From assembly GCA_017467535.1 (NCBI GenBank), contig JAFUST010000034.1, forward strand, positions 19,202 to 83,201: DNA of 64,000 nucleotides, read 5' to 3'. The notes beneath the pieces are model-generated. The model ran no database searches. It had not been told where the DNA came from and saw only the letters and a program-made list of their open reading frames with translations. This stretch comes from Prevotella sp. (lineage in GTDB: Bacteria > Bacteroidota > Bacteroidia > Bacteroidales > Bacteroidaceae). Positions within the stretch are counted from its first letter, which is position 1. Each line of letters opens with the position of its first letter. The position numbers and the translations under genes were made by a program. Below, piece by piece: positions 26,082 to 34,908 of the stretch.

Positions 26082-29000
26082 TCATAAATCAATTTCACTT
26101 TTTCCCTTTGTAAGAATCACATTCGCCAAGCAGACGGCATATTCCATCTTAGAGTCTTGGGGTTTCCAGGCTAAGATATAACTTACCTTTGCACTGGTAA
26201 CTTCATAGCCTCTGGCTATCCATGAATCTAATATCTTTTTTCCACGCTTGGATAAAGAAATGATGTTGATTTCCTGTTCATTAAGCAAGTAACCGTCTTT
26301 ATACTTTAGGCTGTCACCACTTCTCAATCTCAGCACGATATCCTTACGCCCCTTGAAGAAGTCGAGCAAGACATCATGCATATCCAATGCAATCGAGATG
26401 GCCGAATAATCAACTGGAGGATTTGTAACGAGGTAGAGGTTACGCTTGGCACGGGTCAGCCCGACATAATAGGCGCGCATATTGTTGTTATCCATATCAT
26501 CAGGTACCGGCGAAAGCAAATAGACATTGTCAAATTCGCGTCCCTTTGCCTTATGGATGGTGCTTACAAAGACTGAGCGATCGTCTGCGGCAATAAAGTC
26601 TTCTATATTCGACTCAAAGATATATTCACGCAAGTCGCTACGGTAAAAACAACTATGCGTCATTTCAAAGTCGGCAAAGAAGTGCTTCATGATGTTAAGA
26701 CATGTACTTGATGCATATACTTCGAGCGTACGCCGTTTTGCCTCTTGCCACCTCTCTTTGGATATAGTCACACCTTCATTTTCCCCTATTTGTCTGAGGA
26801 AATAGCGAACTTCTGCAAGATTGCCAAAACGGAAGCCGCCCATTGACTGGACGATAGTCGCATGTAAGCCTCGCTGTTCCAGTTCGTAAGCCACCTGCAT
26901 GGTCTCTTCATTGGTACGAGTTAGTATCGCTGTACTTCCCTGTACATTGATCTCAACATTTTGTAGCGATTTCAGACTCATTACTTTGCCCTCCATTCCC
27001 GCTGTTGCACCTCCCCGCAGCCTTTCACCTGTAACAGACTGGATAGGTGAATGCTTCATACGGCCAGATATACGACTAACGAAGCGGTTGGCACAGTCTA
27101 CAATGGCCTTCGACGACCGATAGTTGTCAGTCATCTCGTATAACTTTGCACCTTCTTGAGCCACGAGCGATTGCATATACCGGGAATCAGAACCACGAAA
27201 GTCATAGATGTTCTGGTCATCGTCGCCTACGGCTATCACACGCATTTCCTCATTCTGGTGCATCAATGCTTGAACCAGTCGGTAATCATCAGCGCCCATA
27301 TCCTGAGCCTCGTCTATAACAAGGACACTCTTGGCGATCTTCGACTGCTCCACCTCGTTATTCTCTATCATCTCGGCAGCACGCCGCACTACATCTTTTG
27401 CTTCATCCAGATTTCCCTGTTTGCCAATTAGGTCAAAACTATAAGAGTGGAATGTCTTGATGTCCACATAGTGCGCCGCATTGCCCACAAGTCCAATGAG
27501 TCGTTTCTTGAACTCAGTAGCCGCGGCTCGTGAGAAGGTAAGCATCAACAGTTGCTCGTGCTTCACATCTTCCAACAGCAGAAGTGAAGCCAGTTTGTGT
27601 ACCAACACTCGTGTCTTGCCGCTACCAGGTCCTGCGGCCACAACGATATACTTTGACTGCTTGTCATCAATAATCTCACATTGACGATTGGATAGTTCTC
27701 CAAAGAGTTTATTGTATTTTGCAGGTGTAATGTTCTTGTCTATTTGCGCACGACGTTCCTCTTTGAAATACAGGTTGATAAACTTGCGAAAGTCCATCAT
27801 GAAATAATCGTTTACAAAGCGGAGTGCCGCATCATAATCACGTACCATCAAGTTTGCATATTCGCCCACGATATGTATCTGGCGGATGCGCTGCTTATAA
27901 AACTCATCCAACAGTCGATATTGCTCCTTGCCATATCGGGTACGACGGTCAACGATGCGGCCAATCTGCATGGTGTTATAGATGACAATGAAACCACCCT
28001 CTATCTTCATCAGTTCAGTTTTGGTTAAGTAGAGCAGAGCCTCCTCTATATCTGTAATGGCGGGCTTCTTGTGCTCCCCAAGCATCGTTTTCTGTTGAGT
28101 AGCAATAAACTCATTAAGAAGTTCAACAATAGAGAAATTGACGAGCGTCATATCCTTGTCGGCATCTCTGACAGCATTGAGTTTGTCAACAATAAAACGA
28201 CAGATGTCCCTTCGTCGTTCAAACCGCGACATAGTTACTTCTTCCGAAGCCTGCAGACGGACACTCACACTTTCGCTAGACCTATGCTCTTGCTTGTGGA
28301 TATATCCTTTAAGCGACATAAAATGAAGCAACATCCGCAGACGTTTCACGTTGGAATATGTAAGATGTGCTTTTTGCGCTTCGTCATTCAGTTCTTTGTA
28401 GTTCACCCTCTGCGTCTCCATTGTAAGCCTTTGCAAAAGGAAGTGCTCTAACTTCAGTATAATGTCGAGATTACGCTGCGAAGTGCTCTTCGAAATCCAC
28501 GCCTGCATGTCGCGGCTATCAGCCAACAATCCGTCCTGCCGCATCAGATTAATATTGTGGATAACAGTCGACTTGCTCATGCCAAGAATGTCTGCCAAGT
28601 AATCGATGCGGCTCTCCGCTTCTGCGCCCCTACCGTCTGCGGTAGCCCATGCGCTGATAAGCGACTTGATGATACGGGCTGCTTCCTCGCGCGACTGATC
28701 ATCAAAGTGTGGAGAAACGGTCAACTTTCGCCGTGCCTCATCCATATTTTTCACGGCAATGCCCGTGGCAAAGACATGCGGAGAGTTACTGCCCCTGTGA
28801 ATAAAGCCAGCGTCCTCCAATGCTGCGATGGCGGCTTTTACGCGGGTCTCGATGTCTTCCACATCCTCCCCCCATCCTGCTTGGCGAGCAATATCCAATG
28901 GCGAGCAACTGACTTTATCCTGTTTTGACGTAAGGTCTTTAATGGCTTTCCATACCTGCTGAATCTCACTGATACTGAGTTTTGTCTGGTTAAGCAGTAT

Positions 29001-30821
29001 GAAATGCTTGTCCAGATCGCTGTCGGCATAGAGTACAAAACATTCAGCCTGCATTTCTGGGTCACGTCCGGCACGACCGGCTTCCTGCACATAGTTCTCC
29101 AGCGAGTCGCTGATATTGTAGTGAACCACCAGCCCCACGTCTTTTTTGTCAACCCCCATCCCAAAAGCAGAGGTGGCTACAATGACTTGCGCTTCACCAC
29201 TCATAAACGCATTTTGGTTTTTCACCTTCTCGGCTGCCTCCATCTTGCCATTGAACGGCAAAGCCTGTATACCATCTTGAACTAAATGCTGTGCTAACTC
29301 ACAAGTGCGTCGCGTGCGAGACACGTAAACAATGGAAGGACAATTATGTCCCAATATTAGCGAGCGTAGCAGATTGTATTTCTCCTCAGCAGTATCAGCA
29401 TGGAGCACTGAATAGCGCAGGTTCTTTCGTTCAGCATTGGCGGCAAAGACTTTCAGTTCCAGCCCCAATTTCACCCTAAAGTAGTCACAGATGTCACTGA
29501 TTACCTTCTGCTTTGCCGTTGCTGTAAAACAGGATACCGCAATTGGTTGACTCAGATGTTTCTTTTCTTGCAGTTCACGAATAAAGTCACCAATATAAAG
29601 ATAGTCCACTCGGAAATCATGCCCCCAAGCAGAGAAACAGTGTGCCTCATCAATCACGAATCGGACGACATTTCTGCCTATGAGCAGTCGCTCAATGGTC
29701 TTGCTGCGCAGCATCTCTGGTGCGATATACAGCAGATTAGCAGTACCATCGGCCACTTGTTCAATGGCTATGGCTCGTTCAATAGGGTCAAGTAGACCGT
29801 TGATGGTTACCGCCTCACTGATACCGCGAGCCGTCAAATTATCTACTTGGTCTTTCATGAGTGACTGCAACGGCGAGATAACCACCGTCAACCCATGCGT
29901 GTTTCTCCCTGCCATCAAAGCAGGCAATTGGAAGGTGAGACTCTTGCCGCCTCCCGTCGGAAATATTGTCAGCAAAGACTCACCACGAATGGCTGATTCA
30001 ACGGCTTGTTGCTGCATCGGTACACCGTCGAAGGTACGAAACTCATCATAGCCAAAGAATTCTTTCAATCCGCTATGAGCATCTAACCTGCTTTGGCAGT
30101 AACTGCATTCTCCGCACGACGTATTGCACAACAGATTCATCACATTGACCACCTCTGGATAATTGCGAATAACCCAAGCGGGAGTAATGGAAAAAATATC
30201 GTCAGCCCCAATCACAGCCAGGCAGTAGGCCAATTCTATCCGAAACTGTTTAACCAGCATTTCAAAGTCAGCATGACTACATACTTTGCCTTCAAATTCT
30301 TTTAGAATCATCTGTCTCAAATCGGGGTGAATTCCTAGTGTTCTATCCAAAAACGCCTTTGTCGTAGACGTAGAATAGCCTATATACTTGAAGAATCCTT
30401 TAAACTGTTCAGTGCCATGTAGCAGTTGAAAATATATCTCTTGCCTCTCTGGTGATAATTGGTTCCAAACAGCAATTTCATCGTTCAGTAAATCACGGGC
30501 TTTCATGGAGTCATTCACCGGATTGTTCAGTTCTTCTACTTGAAGTTTGTCATCCTTCACCAGATGGTGATAAGGCCGCTTGGGAAACAGCAGGGGCGAT
30601 AAAAATAGTGTATCAACGATCGTAGGATTACCTCTCAACACTGTATATTTCAAATCGTGATTGATGATATTATGCCCACAAACAGTGTCGCATCCAGACA
30701 CAAAAGCATCGAAATCCACTTTGGAACGAGAGTGCAACACCGCACCATCTTCCCTAACCGCTCCATAATCCGCAACTTTCTTGGTTTGCGGATTAACCTC
30801 CGTATCAATAAATGCTATCAT
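26082..30821 (-). CDS. Exonuclease-RecQ-UvrD fusion helicase
   Basis: A very large 1579-aa DNA-processing protein. Residues 1-120 look like a DEDD exonuclease (FIDTEV at 4-9; GHNIINHD near 50). A four-Cys cluster, CNTSCGECSYC, lies near 233-243. A RecQ superfamily 2 helicase spans roughly 260-620: Walker A FPTGGGKSLTFQLPAL near 287, DEAH box FVIDEAHCFSAWGHDF near 390 and the QEAGRAGRD motif near 580. A superfamily 1 UvrD/Rep helicase spans about 1030-1530: AAGPGSGKTRVLVHKLASL near 1064, VLVIDEAQDMG, TIHKAKGREFD and YVGLTRAKRNLYLV. Similar fusions are known in Bacteroidetes, and their role (repair or defence) is not settled. It overlaps a 27-codon ORF by four bases and has its own promoter. 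Confidence 0.92.
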   Translation of the reverse strand: MIAFIDTEVNPQTKKVADYGAVREDGAVLHSRSKVDFDAFVSGCDTVCGHNIINHDLKYTVLRGNPTIVDTLFLSPLLFPKRPYHHLVKDDKLQVEELNNPVNDSMKARDLLNDEIAVWNQLSPERQEIYFQLLHGTEQFKGFFKYIGYSTSTTKAFLDRTLGIHPDLRQMILKEFEGKVCSHADFEMLVKQFRIELAYCLAVIGADDIFSITPAWVIRNYPEVVNVMNLLCNTSCGECSYCQSRLDAHSGLKEFFGYDEFRTFDGVPMQQQAVESAIRGESLLTIFPTGGGKSLTFQLPALMAGRNTHGLTVVISPLQSLMKDQVDNLTARGISEAVTINGLLDPIERAIAIEQVADGTANLLYIAPEMLRSKTIERLLIGRNVVRFVIDEAHCFSAWGHDFRVDYLYIGDFIRELQEKKHLSQPIAVSCFTATAKQKVISDICDYFRVKLGLELKVFAANAERKNLRYSVLHADTAEEKYNLLRSLILGHNCPSIVYVSRTRRTCELAQHLVQDGIQALPFNGKMEAAEKVKNQNAFMSGEAQVIVATSAFGMGVDKKDVGLVVHYNISDSLENYVQEAGRAGRDPEMQAECFVLYADSDLDKHFILLNQTKLSISEIQQVWKAIKDLTSKQDKVSCSPLDIARQAGWGEDVEDIETRVKAAIAALEDAGFIHRGSNSPHVFATGIAVKNMDEARRKLTVSPHFDDQSREEAARIIKSLISAWATADGRGAEAESRIDYLADILGMSKSTVIHNINLMRQDGLLADSRDMQAWISKSTSQRNLDIILKLEHFLLQRLTMETQRVNYKELNDEAQKAHLTYSNVKRLRMLLHFMSLKGYIHKQEHRSSESVSVRLQASEEVTMSRFERRRDICRFIVDKLNAVRDADKDMTLVNFSIVELLNEFIATQQKTMLGEHKKPAITDIEEALLYLTKTELMKIEGGFIVIYNTMQIGRIVDRRTRYGKEQYRLLDEFYKQRIRQIHIVGEYANLMVRDYDAALRFVNDYFMMDFRKFINLYFKEERRAQIDKNITPAKYNKLFGELSNRQCEIIDDKQSKYIVVAAGPGSGKTRVLVHKLASLLLLEDVKHEQLLMLTFSRAAATEFKKRLIGLVGNAAHYVDIKTFHSYSFDLIGKQGNLDEAKDVVRRAAEMIENNEVEQSKIAKSVLVIDEAQDMGADDYRLVQALMHQNEEMRVIAVGDDDQNIYDFRGSDSRYMQSLVAQEGAKLYEMTDNYRSSKAIVDCANRFVSRISGRMKHSPIQSVTGERLRGGATAGMEGKVMSLKSLQNVEINVQGSTAILTRTNEETMQVAYELEQRGLHATIVQSMGGFRFGNLAEVRYFLRQIGENEGVTISKERWQEAKRRTLEVYASSTCLNIMKHFFADFEMTHSCFYRSDLREYIFESNIEDFIAADDRSVFVSTIHKAKGREFDNVYLLSPVPDDMDNNNMRAYYVGLTRAKRNLYLVTNPPVDYSAISIALDMHDVLLDFFKGRKDIVLRLRSGDSLKYKDGYLLNEQEINIISLSKRGKKILDSWIARGYEVTSAKVSYILAWKPQDSKMEYAVCLANVILTKGKSEIDL

Positions 30822-30901
30822 ACCTTGATTCGTTTCACTTCTCCTTTTTGTACACTCCGAGGAGCATTATTTTTTTCCATCTTCACCTTATTAACTCCCA
30901 T
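30818..30901 (-). CDS. Small Lys-rich ORF coupled to the fusion helicase
   Basis: A 27-codon frame (MGVNKVKMEKNNAPRSVQKG then EVKRIKV) lies after the promoter, and its TGA overlaps the helicase ATG as ATGA. It could be a leader peptide for translational coupling. The frame is open further upstream, past the promoter, so the start is uncertain. No family is recognised. Confidence 0.35.
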   Translation of the reverse strand: MGVNKVKMEKNNAPRSVQKGEVKRIKV

Positions 30902-30951
30902 ACGATAATTATCTTGGTGTGTTCCCTTTGCAATCCACCTCTTTCCGACTA

Positions 30952-30980
30952 CAAAGATACGAATTATTTCTGAAATCCAA
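30952..30980 (-). promoter_or_regulatory. Promoter of the helicase unit
   Basis: The minus strand reads TATCTTTG (30959-30952) with TTG 18 bases upstream. The remaining gap, to about 31098, shows nothing else recognisable. Confidence 0.5.
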
Positions 30981-31098
30981 TTACTTTTATACGAAAAATG
31001 CACTTCCGCTAGGGTTCTCTCCTGACAAAAGTAGTCGAAGGACAAGCAGTGACGAAAAGAAAACGGGGAAAAACGATGGTGGTATCAAAATAAATCGT

Positions 31099-31106
31099 TA
31101 CCTTTG
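31099..31106 (+). promoter_or_regulatory. -7 box of thrC
   Basis: TACCTTTG followed by CACGC, 29 bases before the start codon. Confidence 0.6.
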
Positions 31107-31135
31107 CACGCAGAACGAAAACAAAGCAACACATT

Positions 31136-32527
31136 ATGAAGTACTACAGTACCAACCATCAGGCCCCTGTGGCCGATCTGCGCAAGGCCGTCGTCAAAGG
31201 ACTGGCCGAGGACCGTGGGCTCTACATGCCCGAAGAGATTCACAAGTTGCCGAAGGCCTTCATCGACGATATGCCGACGATGCGCTTTCAGGACATTGCC
31301 TTCAACGTGGCCAGTGCCTTCTTCGGCGACGATGTTGACCTGGACGGCCTGCAGAACCTGGTATACGACACCCTGCAGTTCGACTGTCCGGTGGTGAAGG
31401 TGAAGGAGAACATCTATGCACTGGAACTGTTTCACGGGCCGACGCTGGCCTTCAAGGATGTGGGTGCCCGCTTCATGGCTCGCCTGCTGCAGTACTTCAT
31501 CCGTCAGGAGGGTACCAAGGGAACGGTGAACGTGCTGGTGGCTACCAGCGGCGATACGGGTTCGGCTGTGGCCAACGGCTTCCTGGGCGTGGAGGGCATC
31601 CATGTCTACGTGCTCTATCCGAAGGGTAAGGTGAGCCCCATTCAGGAGTGCCAGTTCACCACGCTGGGACAGAACATCACGGCCATCGAGGTGGACGGTG
31701 TGTTCGACGACTGTCAGGCACTGGTGAAGTCGGCCTTCATGGACGAGGAACTGAACAAGCACATGATGCTGACCTCGGCCAACTCGATCAACGTGGCCCG
31801 CTTCCTGCCCCAGGCGTTCTACTACTTCAATGCCGCTGCGAGGATTTCGAGGAACGAGGCGCTCGGCCGAAGGACGCTTGCTACCGAAGGGACGCAAGAA
31901 GGAGGAGCGAGGAGCGAGGACGGTTCGAGCAATCTCGTTGTCTGCGTGCCCAGTGGCAACTTCGGCAATATCTGTGCGGCCCTGTTCGGCCACCAGATGG
32001 GATTGCCCGTGAAGCGCTTCATCGCTGCCAACAATGCCAACGATATTTTCTACAACTACCTACAGACAGGGAAATACGAGCCGAAGCCTTCGAAGCAGAC
32101 GCTGGCCAACGCTATGGACGTGGGCGATCCCTCTAACTTCGCCCGCATCATCGACCTCTACAGCGAGGGCGGCCGACTATCGGCCGAGGAAACACACCAG
32201 CGCATCACCAGCCTCATCAGCGGAGCCACCTACAGCGACGAGCAAATCAAGGAAACCATGCGCCGCTGCTACGAAGAGACGGGCTATATACTGGATCCCC
32301 ACGGTGCCTGCGGCTACCGCGCACTGGAGGAGCAGTTGCAACCCGGCGAGATTGGCGTCTTCTGTGAGACGGCCCATCCGGCAAAGTTCAAGGAGAAGGT
32401 GGACGAGATCCTGGGCATCGACGTGGAGATACCCGAGCGCCTGCAGGCCTTCATGAAGGGCAAGAAGCAGAGTGTGGCGATGTCGAAGGACTTCGCCGAC
32501 TTCAAGGCTTACCTCTTGAAACAATAG
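31136..32527 (+). CDS. thrC: Threonine synthase with an inserted segment
   Basis: A 463-aa PLP enzyme converting O-phosphohomoserine to threonine. It begins MKYYSTNHQAPVADLRKAV, as usual for ThrC. The PLP lysine is in HGPTLAFKDVGARFMARLL near residue 106; the phosphate-binding ATSGDTGSAVANGF and the later VPSGNFGN near residue 270 are intact. Between ARIS (near 239) and NLVVCVPSG there is an extra low-complexity stretch (NEALGRRTLATEGTQEGGAR and onward, bases about 31843-31930) that is some 25 residues longer than usual. Its bases are Arg/Glu/Gly-coding purine-rich repeats. The gene ends 19 bases inside the convergent permease gene. Confidence 0.95.
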   Translation: MKYYSTNHQAPVADLRKAVVKGLAEDRGLYMPEEIHKLPKAFIDDMPTMRFQDIAFNVASAFFGDDVDLDGLQNLVYDTLQFDCPVVKVKENIYALELFHGPTLAFKDVGARFMARLLQYFIRQEGTKGTVNVLVATSGDTGSAVANGFLGVEGIHVYVLYPKGKVSPIQECQFTTLGQNITAIEVDGVFDDCQALVKSAFMDEELNKHMMLTSANSINVARFLPQAFYYFNAAARISRNEALGRRTLATEGTQEGGARSEDGSSNLVVCVPSGNFGNICAALFGHQMGLPVKRFIAANNANDIFYNYLQTGKYEPKPSKQTLANAMDVGDPSNFARIIDLYSEGGRLSAEETHQRITSLISGATYSDEQIKETMRRCYEETGYILDPHGACGYRALEEQLQPGEIGVFCETAHPAKFKEKVDEILGIDVEIPERLQAFMKGKKQSVAMSKDFADFKAYLLKQ

Positions 32528-33228
32528 AGGGCCACCACCCCTGCCAGCACCGAGGCGGCAAAGACGGCCGCCATCAGCAGCAGCGAGGTGGCTACGGCGG
32601 CAGCCACTGAGGCACCGCCAAGGAGCATACCCGCAAAAAGCATTGGCATCATCACGACAAGTGGCGATGCCATTGTTCGTAACTGGGGCAGCACCGACGC
32701 GCGAAGGGCACGGCGAACACTGGGCATCAGCGACTCGAGCAACGAGGCTCCATTGGCCAACAGATACTGGCGATGAGCCTCTGTGTGCAGCAGAGTGCGC
32801 TGATAGGTTTGCAGCGTCTGTGAAACCGACAATGCCAAATGGACAACGGCCACGCCGAAGACGGGCACGAAGGCCACACGGGGCAGACAGAGCATCAGGC
32901 AGCCACCAGCCACCACGCTGCCCGCCAGCATCGACAGCGCGACGGGCACGAGCAACCTCTGCCATCCGGGCCTCAGTTCGTAGAGACACCAACCCACGGC
33001 TAACAGCCAGAAGCCGACGGCGAAGAGCCCGAACGCCCACCAGGCATCTGCCCGATAGGTCAGCCAGCAGACACCTCCCAGCACCAGAGAGCCGGCCACA
33101 TATACCCCCAGCACCCGCAGCACGCGCCGCATCGTCCGCTTGTCAATCAGTGCAAACAAACTGACGGCCAGTACCAAAAACACCAGTACCAGCACCACGC
33201 CGCCTATCGATATTTCTGCCATCTGCAT
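32509..33228 (-). CDS. ABC permease, FetB/UPF0014 family
   Basis: A 239-aa membrane protein with about 6-7 hydrophobic segments. The second half carries the UPF0014 pattern: QRTLLHTEAHRQYLLANGAS, RRALRASVLPQLRTMAS and VVMMPMLFAGMLLGGAS. E. coli FetB of this family exports iron with the ATPase FetA. Its ATPase partner lies 19 bases upstream on the same strand. The 3' end overlaps the thrC stop by 19 bases on the other strand. The substrate here is not certain because the partner ATPase is degenerate. Confidence 0.82.
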   Translation of the reverse strand: MQMAEISIGGVVLVLVFLVLAVSLFALIDKRTMRRVLRVLGVYVAGSLVLGGVCWLTYRADAWWAFGLFAVGFWLLAVGWCLYELRPGWQRLLVPVALSMLAGSVVAGGCLMLCLPRVAFVPVFGVAVVHLALSVSQTLQTYQRTLLHTEAHRQYLLANGASLLESLMPSVRRALRASVLPQLRTMASPLVVMMPMLFAGMLLGGASVAAAVATSLLLMAAVFAASVLAGVVALYCFKR

Positions 33229-33247
33229 CTTCTTAAATGCTTAATTG

Positions 33248-33802
33248 TTAGACTTCTATGACTTCATCTGCCATGCGGAGAACTGCCTGATCAGTGCTGG
33301 CCAAGATCACCACATGGCTCTCCTCTGCCTGTTGCCTCAGATAGCCGACAGAAGCCACATCGGGGTTTTCCACCAGCAGCACCGGACACTTGCGCAGCAC
33401 GGCCACAGCCAGCAACTGGGCTTTTTCGCGGGGAGCCCCCGTACGCTTCATTTCCTCAGCCAGAATGCCGTTGGAGATGGGCACATCGCGGTTGGCTTTC
33501 AGGTTGAAGACATCCTGCACCGTCGGCGGCTCGTATACCACGACCTCGCCGTCGGCCACGAGTTCTGAAGGTACATAGGCCATCATGCGCCGGAAGGTCT
33601 TCAGCGTCTGTCGGTTGAGCGGTTCGCCGTCGATGCTGATGAATCCGCTCTTCACCGATGCCAATCCCAGCATGGCCAGCAACAGTTGCGAGCGCACCGC
33701 GGCCGTGCCTCCCGTGAGGCACGCCACCTGCCGATCGCGGACGATCATCGATACCGTCTTCTCGGCTCCCTCCACCAACACATCGTTCAGTTCCAGTAGC
33801 AT
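33248..33802 (-). CDS. Degenerate ABC ATPase, FetA-like
   Basis: A 184-aa paralogue of ABC ATP-binding subunits that lacks key residues. The Walker A position reads GGTAAVRS (residues 31-38) with no Lys and no GKS/T. The signature helix is PREKAQLLAVAVL instead of LSGGQ, and the Walker B end reads LLVENPD rather than LLLDEP. The overall order of strands is retained, with FRRMMAYVPSEL as the Q-loop-like stretch. It probably cannot hydrolyse ATP normally, but may still partner the FetB-like permease. ATG at 33802 is preferred to the more upstream start at 33886 since the promoter is at 33811. Confidence 0.7.
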   Translation of the reverse strand: MLLELNDVLVEGAEKTVSMIVRDRQVACLTGGTAAVRSQLLLAMLGLASVKSGFISIDGEPLNRQTLKTFRRMMAYVPSELVADGEVVVYEPPTVQDVFNLKANRDVPISNGILAEEMKRTGAPREKAQLLAVAVLRKCPVLLVENPDVASVGYLRQQAEESHVVILASTDQAVLRMADEVIEV

Positions 33803-33810
33803 TCTGACTG

Positions 33811-33842
33811 CAAAGATACTGCAAAGCAAACGAAAAACCAAA
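33811..33842 (-). promoter_or_regulatory. Promoter of the FetAB-like pair
   Basis: Minus strand: TTTG (33842-33839), 20 bases, TATCTTTG (33818-33811). The start codon is 8 bases past the -7 box, giving an almost leaderless transcript. Confidence 0.7.
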
Positions 33843-33870
33843 GAAAAGGGGCAGAAAAATAAATTTTCCT

Positions 33871-33901
33871 TTTGCATTTCGCTCACTTATTCGTACCTTT
33901 G
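33871..33901 (+). promoter_or_regulatory. Promoter of aguA, probably leaderless
   Basis: TTTG (33871-33874), 19 bases, TACCTTTG (33894-33901). Only four bases separate the -7 box from the ATG, so transcription should start at or beside the start codon. Confidence 0.75.
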
Positions 33902-33905
33902 CACC

Positions 33906-34898
33906 ATGTTTCGAAACGACACTTACAGAATGCCGGCCGAGTGGGAACGGCAGACGGCGGTGCAACTGACCTGGCCGCACGACGGCACCGACTGGGCTCC
34001 GATGCTCGACGAGGTGCTGGAGACCTATCGGGAGATGGCTCGCGAGATCAGTTGCCGCGAACGGCTCATCGTGGTGGCTCCTGAGGGCAAGGCTCCGGGC
34101 ATGCTCCACGTGGTATGTCCCACCAACGACACCTGGGCACGCGATCACGGTTTCATCACACTGACGGACGACAACGGTCACTGCCGGCTCCTTGACTTCA
34201 AGTTCAACGGCTGGGGCGAGAAGTTCCGAGCCGATCTCGACAACGCCATCAACCGCCGACTCTACGAGGTAGGGGCGGTGGAGGGCGAGTATGTGGATCA
34301 TCTCGACTTCGTGCTCGAAGGCGGCTCGATAGAGAGCGACGGCCAGGGCACCATCTTCACCACCCGCTGCTGTCTGATGGCTCCCCACCGCAACCAGCCG
34401 CTGACGCAAGCGCAGATAGAGGAGCGACTGAAGCAGTATCTGGGTGCCAAGCGCATCGTGTGGCTCAACCACGGCTCGCTCATCGGCGACGACACCGACG
34501 GCCACATCGACACGCTGGTGCGCATCGCCCCCAACGATACCTTACTCTATATAGGAGCCGACGAGCAGCATCCCGACCTCCTGCTGATGGAGCAGGAACT
34601 GCGGGACCTCAAAACGCTCGACGGACGGCCCTACCGTCTGCTGCGGTTGCCCATGCCCCGACCTATCGTCGACGAGGATGGCCAGCGGTTGCCTGCCACC
34701 TATGCCAACTTCCTCGTCATCAACGATGCCGTGCTGGTGCCCACCTACAGTCAACCCGACCTCGACAGCGAAGCCCTGCGCATCGTCGGCGAGGCCTTCC
34801 CCGACCGGGAAATCATCGGCATCGACTGTCGCAGCCTCATCCGCCAGCATGGCTCCCTGCACTGCTGCACGATGCAATTTTATAGCCCCCTAAAATAG
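33906..34898 (+). CDS. aguA: Agmatine deiminase (PAD_porph family)
   Basis: A 330-aa enzyme that hydrolyses agmatine to N-carbamoylputrescine and ammonia. The family motifs are present: TWPHDGTDW near residue 23, DTWARDHGFITL near 75, FVLEGGSIESDG near 138, the IGDDTDGHIDTLVR stretch near 195, and the active-site Cys in GSLHCCTMQ near the C-terminus. The open frame extends 107 codons upstream, but the start at 33906 gives the normal length, begins with the family N-terminus and sits at the promoter. The next gene, N-carbamoylputrescine amidase, starts 10 bases later, which supports the pathway assignment. Confidence 0.93.
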   Translation: MFRNDTYRMPAEWERQTAVQLTWPHDGTDWAPMLDEVLETYREMAREISCRERLIVVAPEGKAPGMLHVVCPTNDTWARDHGFITLTDDNGHCRLLDFKFNGWGEKFRADLDNAINRRLYEVGAVEGEYVDHLDFVLEGGSIESDGQGTIFTTRCCLMAPHRNQPLTQAQIEERLKQYLGAKRIVWLNHGSLIGDDTDGHIDTLVRIAPNDTLLYIGADEQHPDLLLMEQELRDLKTLDGRPYRLLRLPMPRPIVDEDGQRLPATYANFLVINDAVLVPTYSQPDLDSEALRIVGEAFPDREIIGIDCRSLIRQHGSLHCCTMQFYSPLK

Positions 34899-34908
34899 AA
34901 AAAACAAT

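Noticed and set aside
33585-33905. N-terminal extension of agmatine deiminase
   Set aside because: It reads across the FetA-like gene on the other strand and past the aguA promoter.
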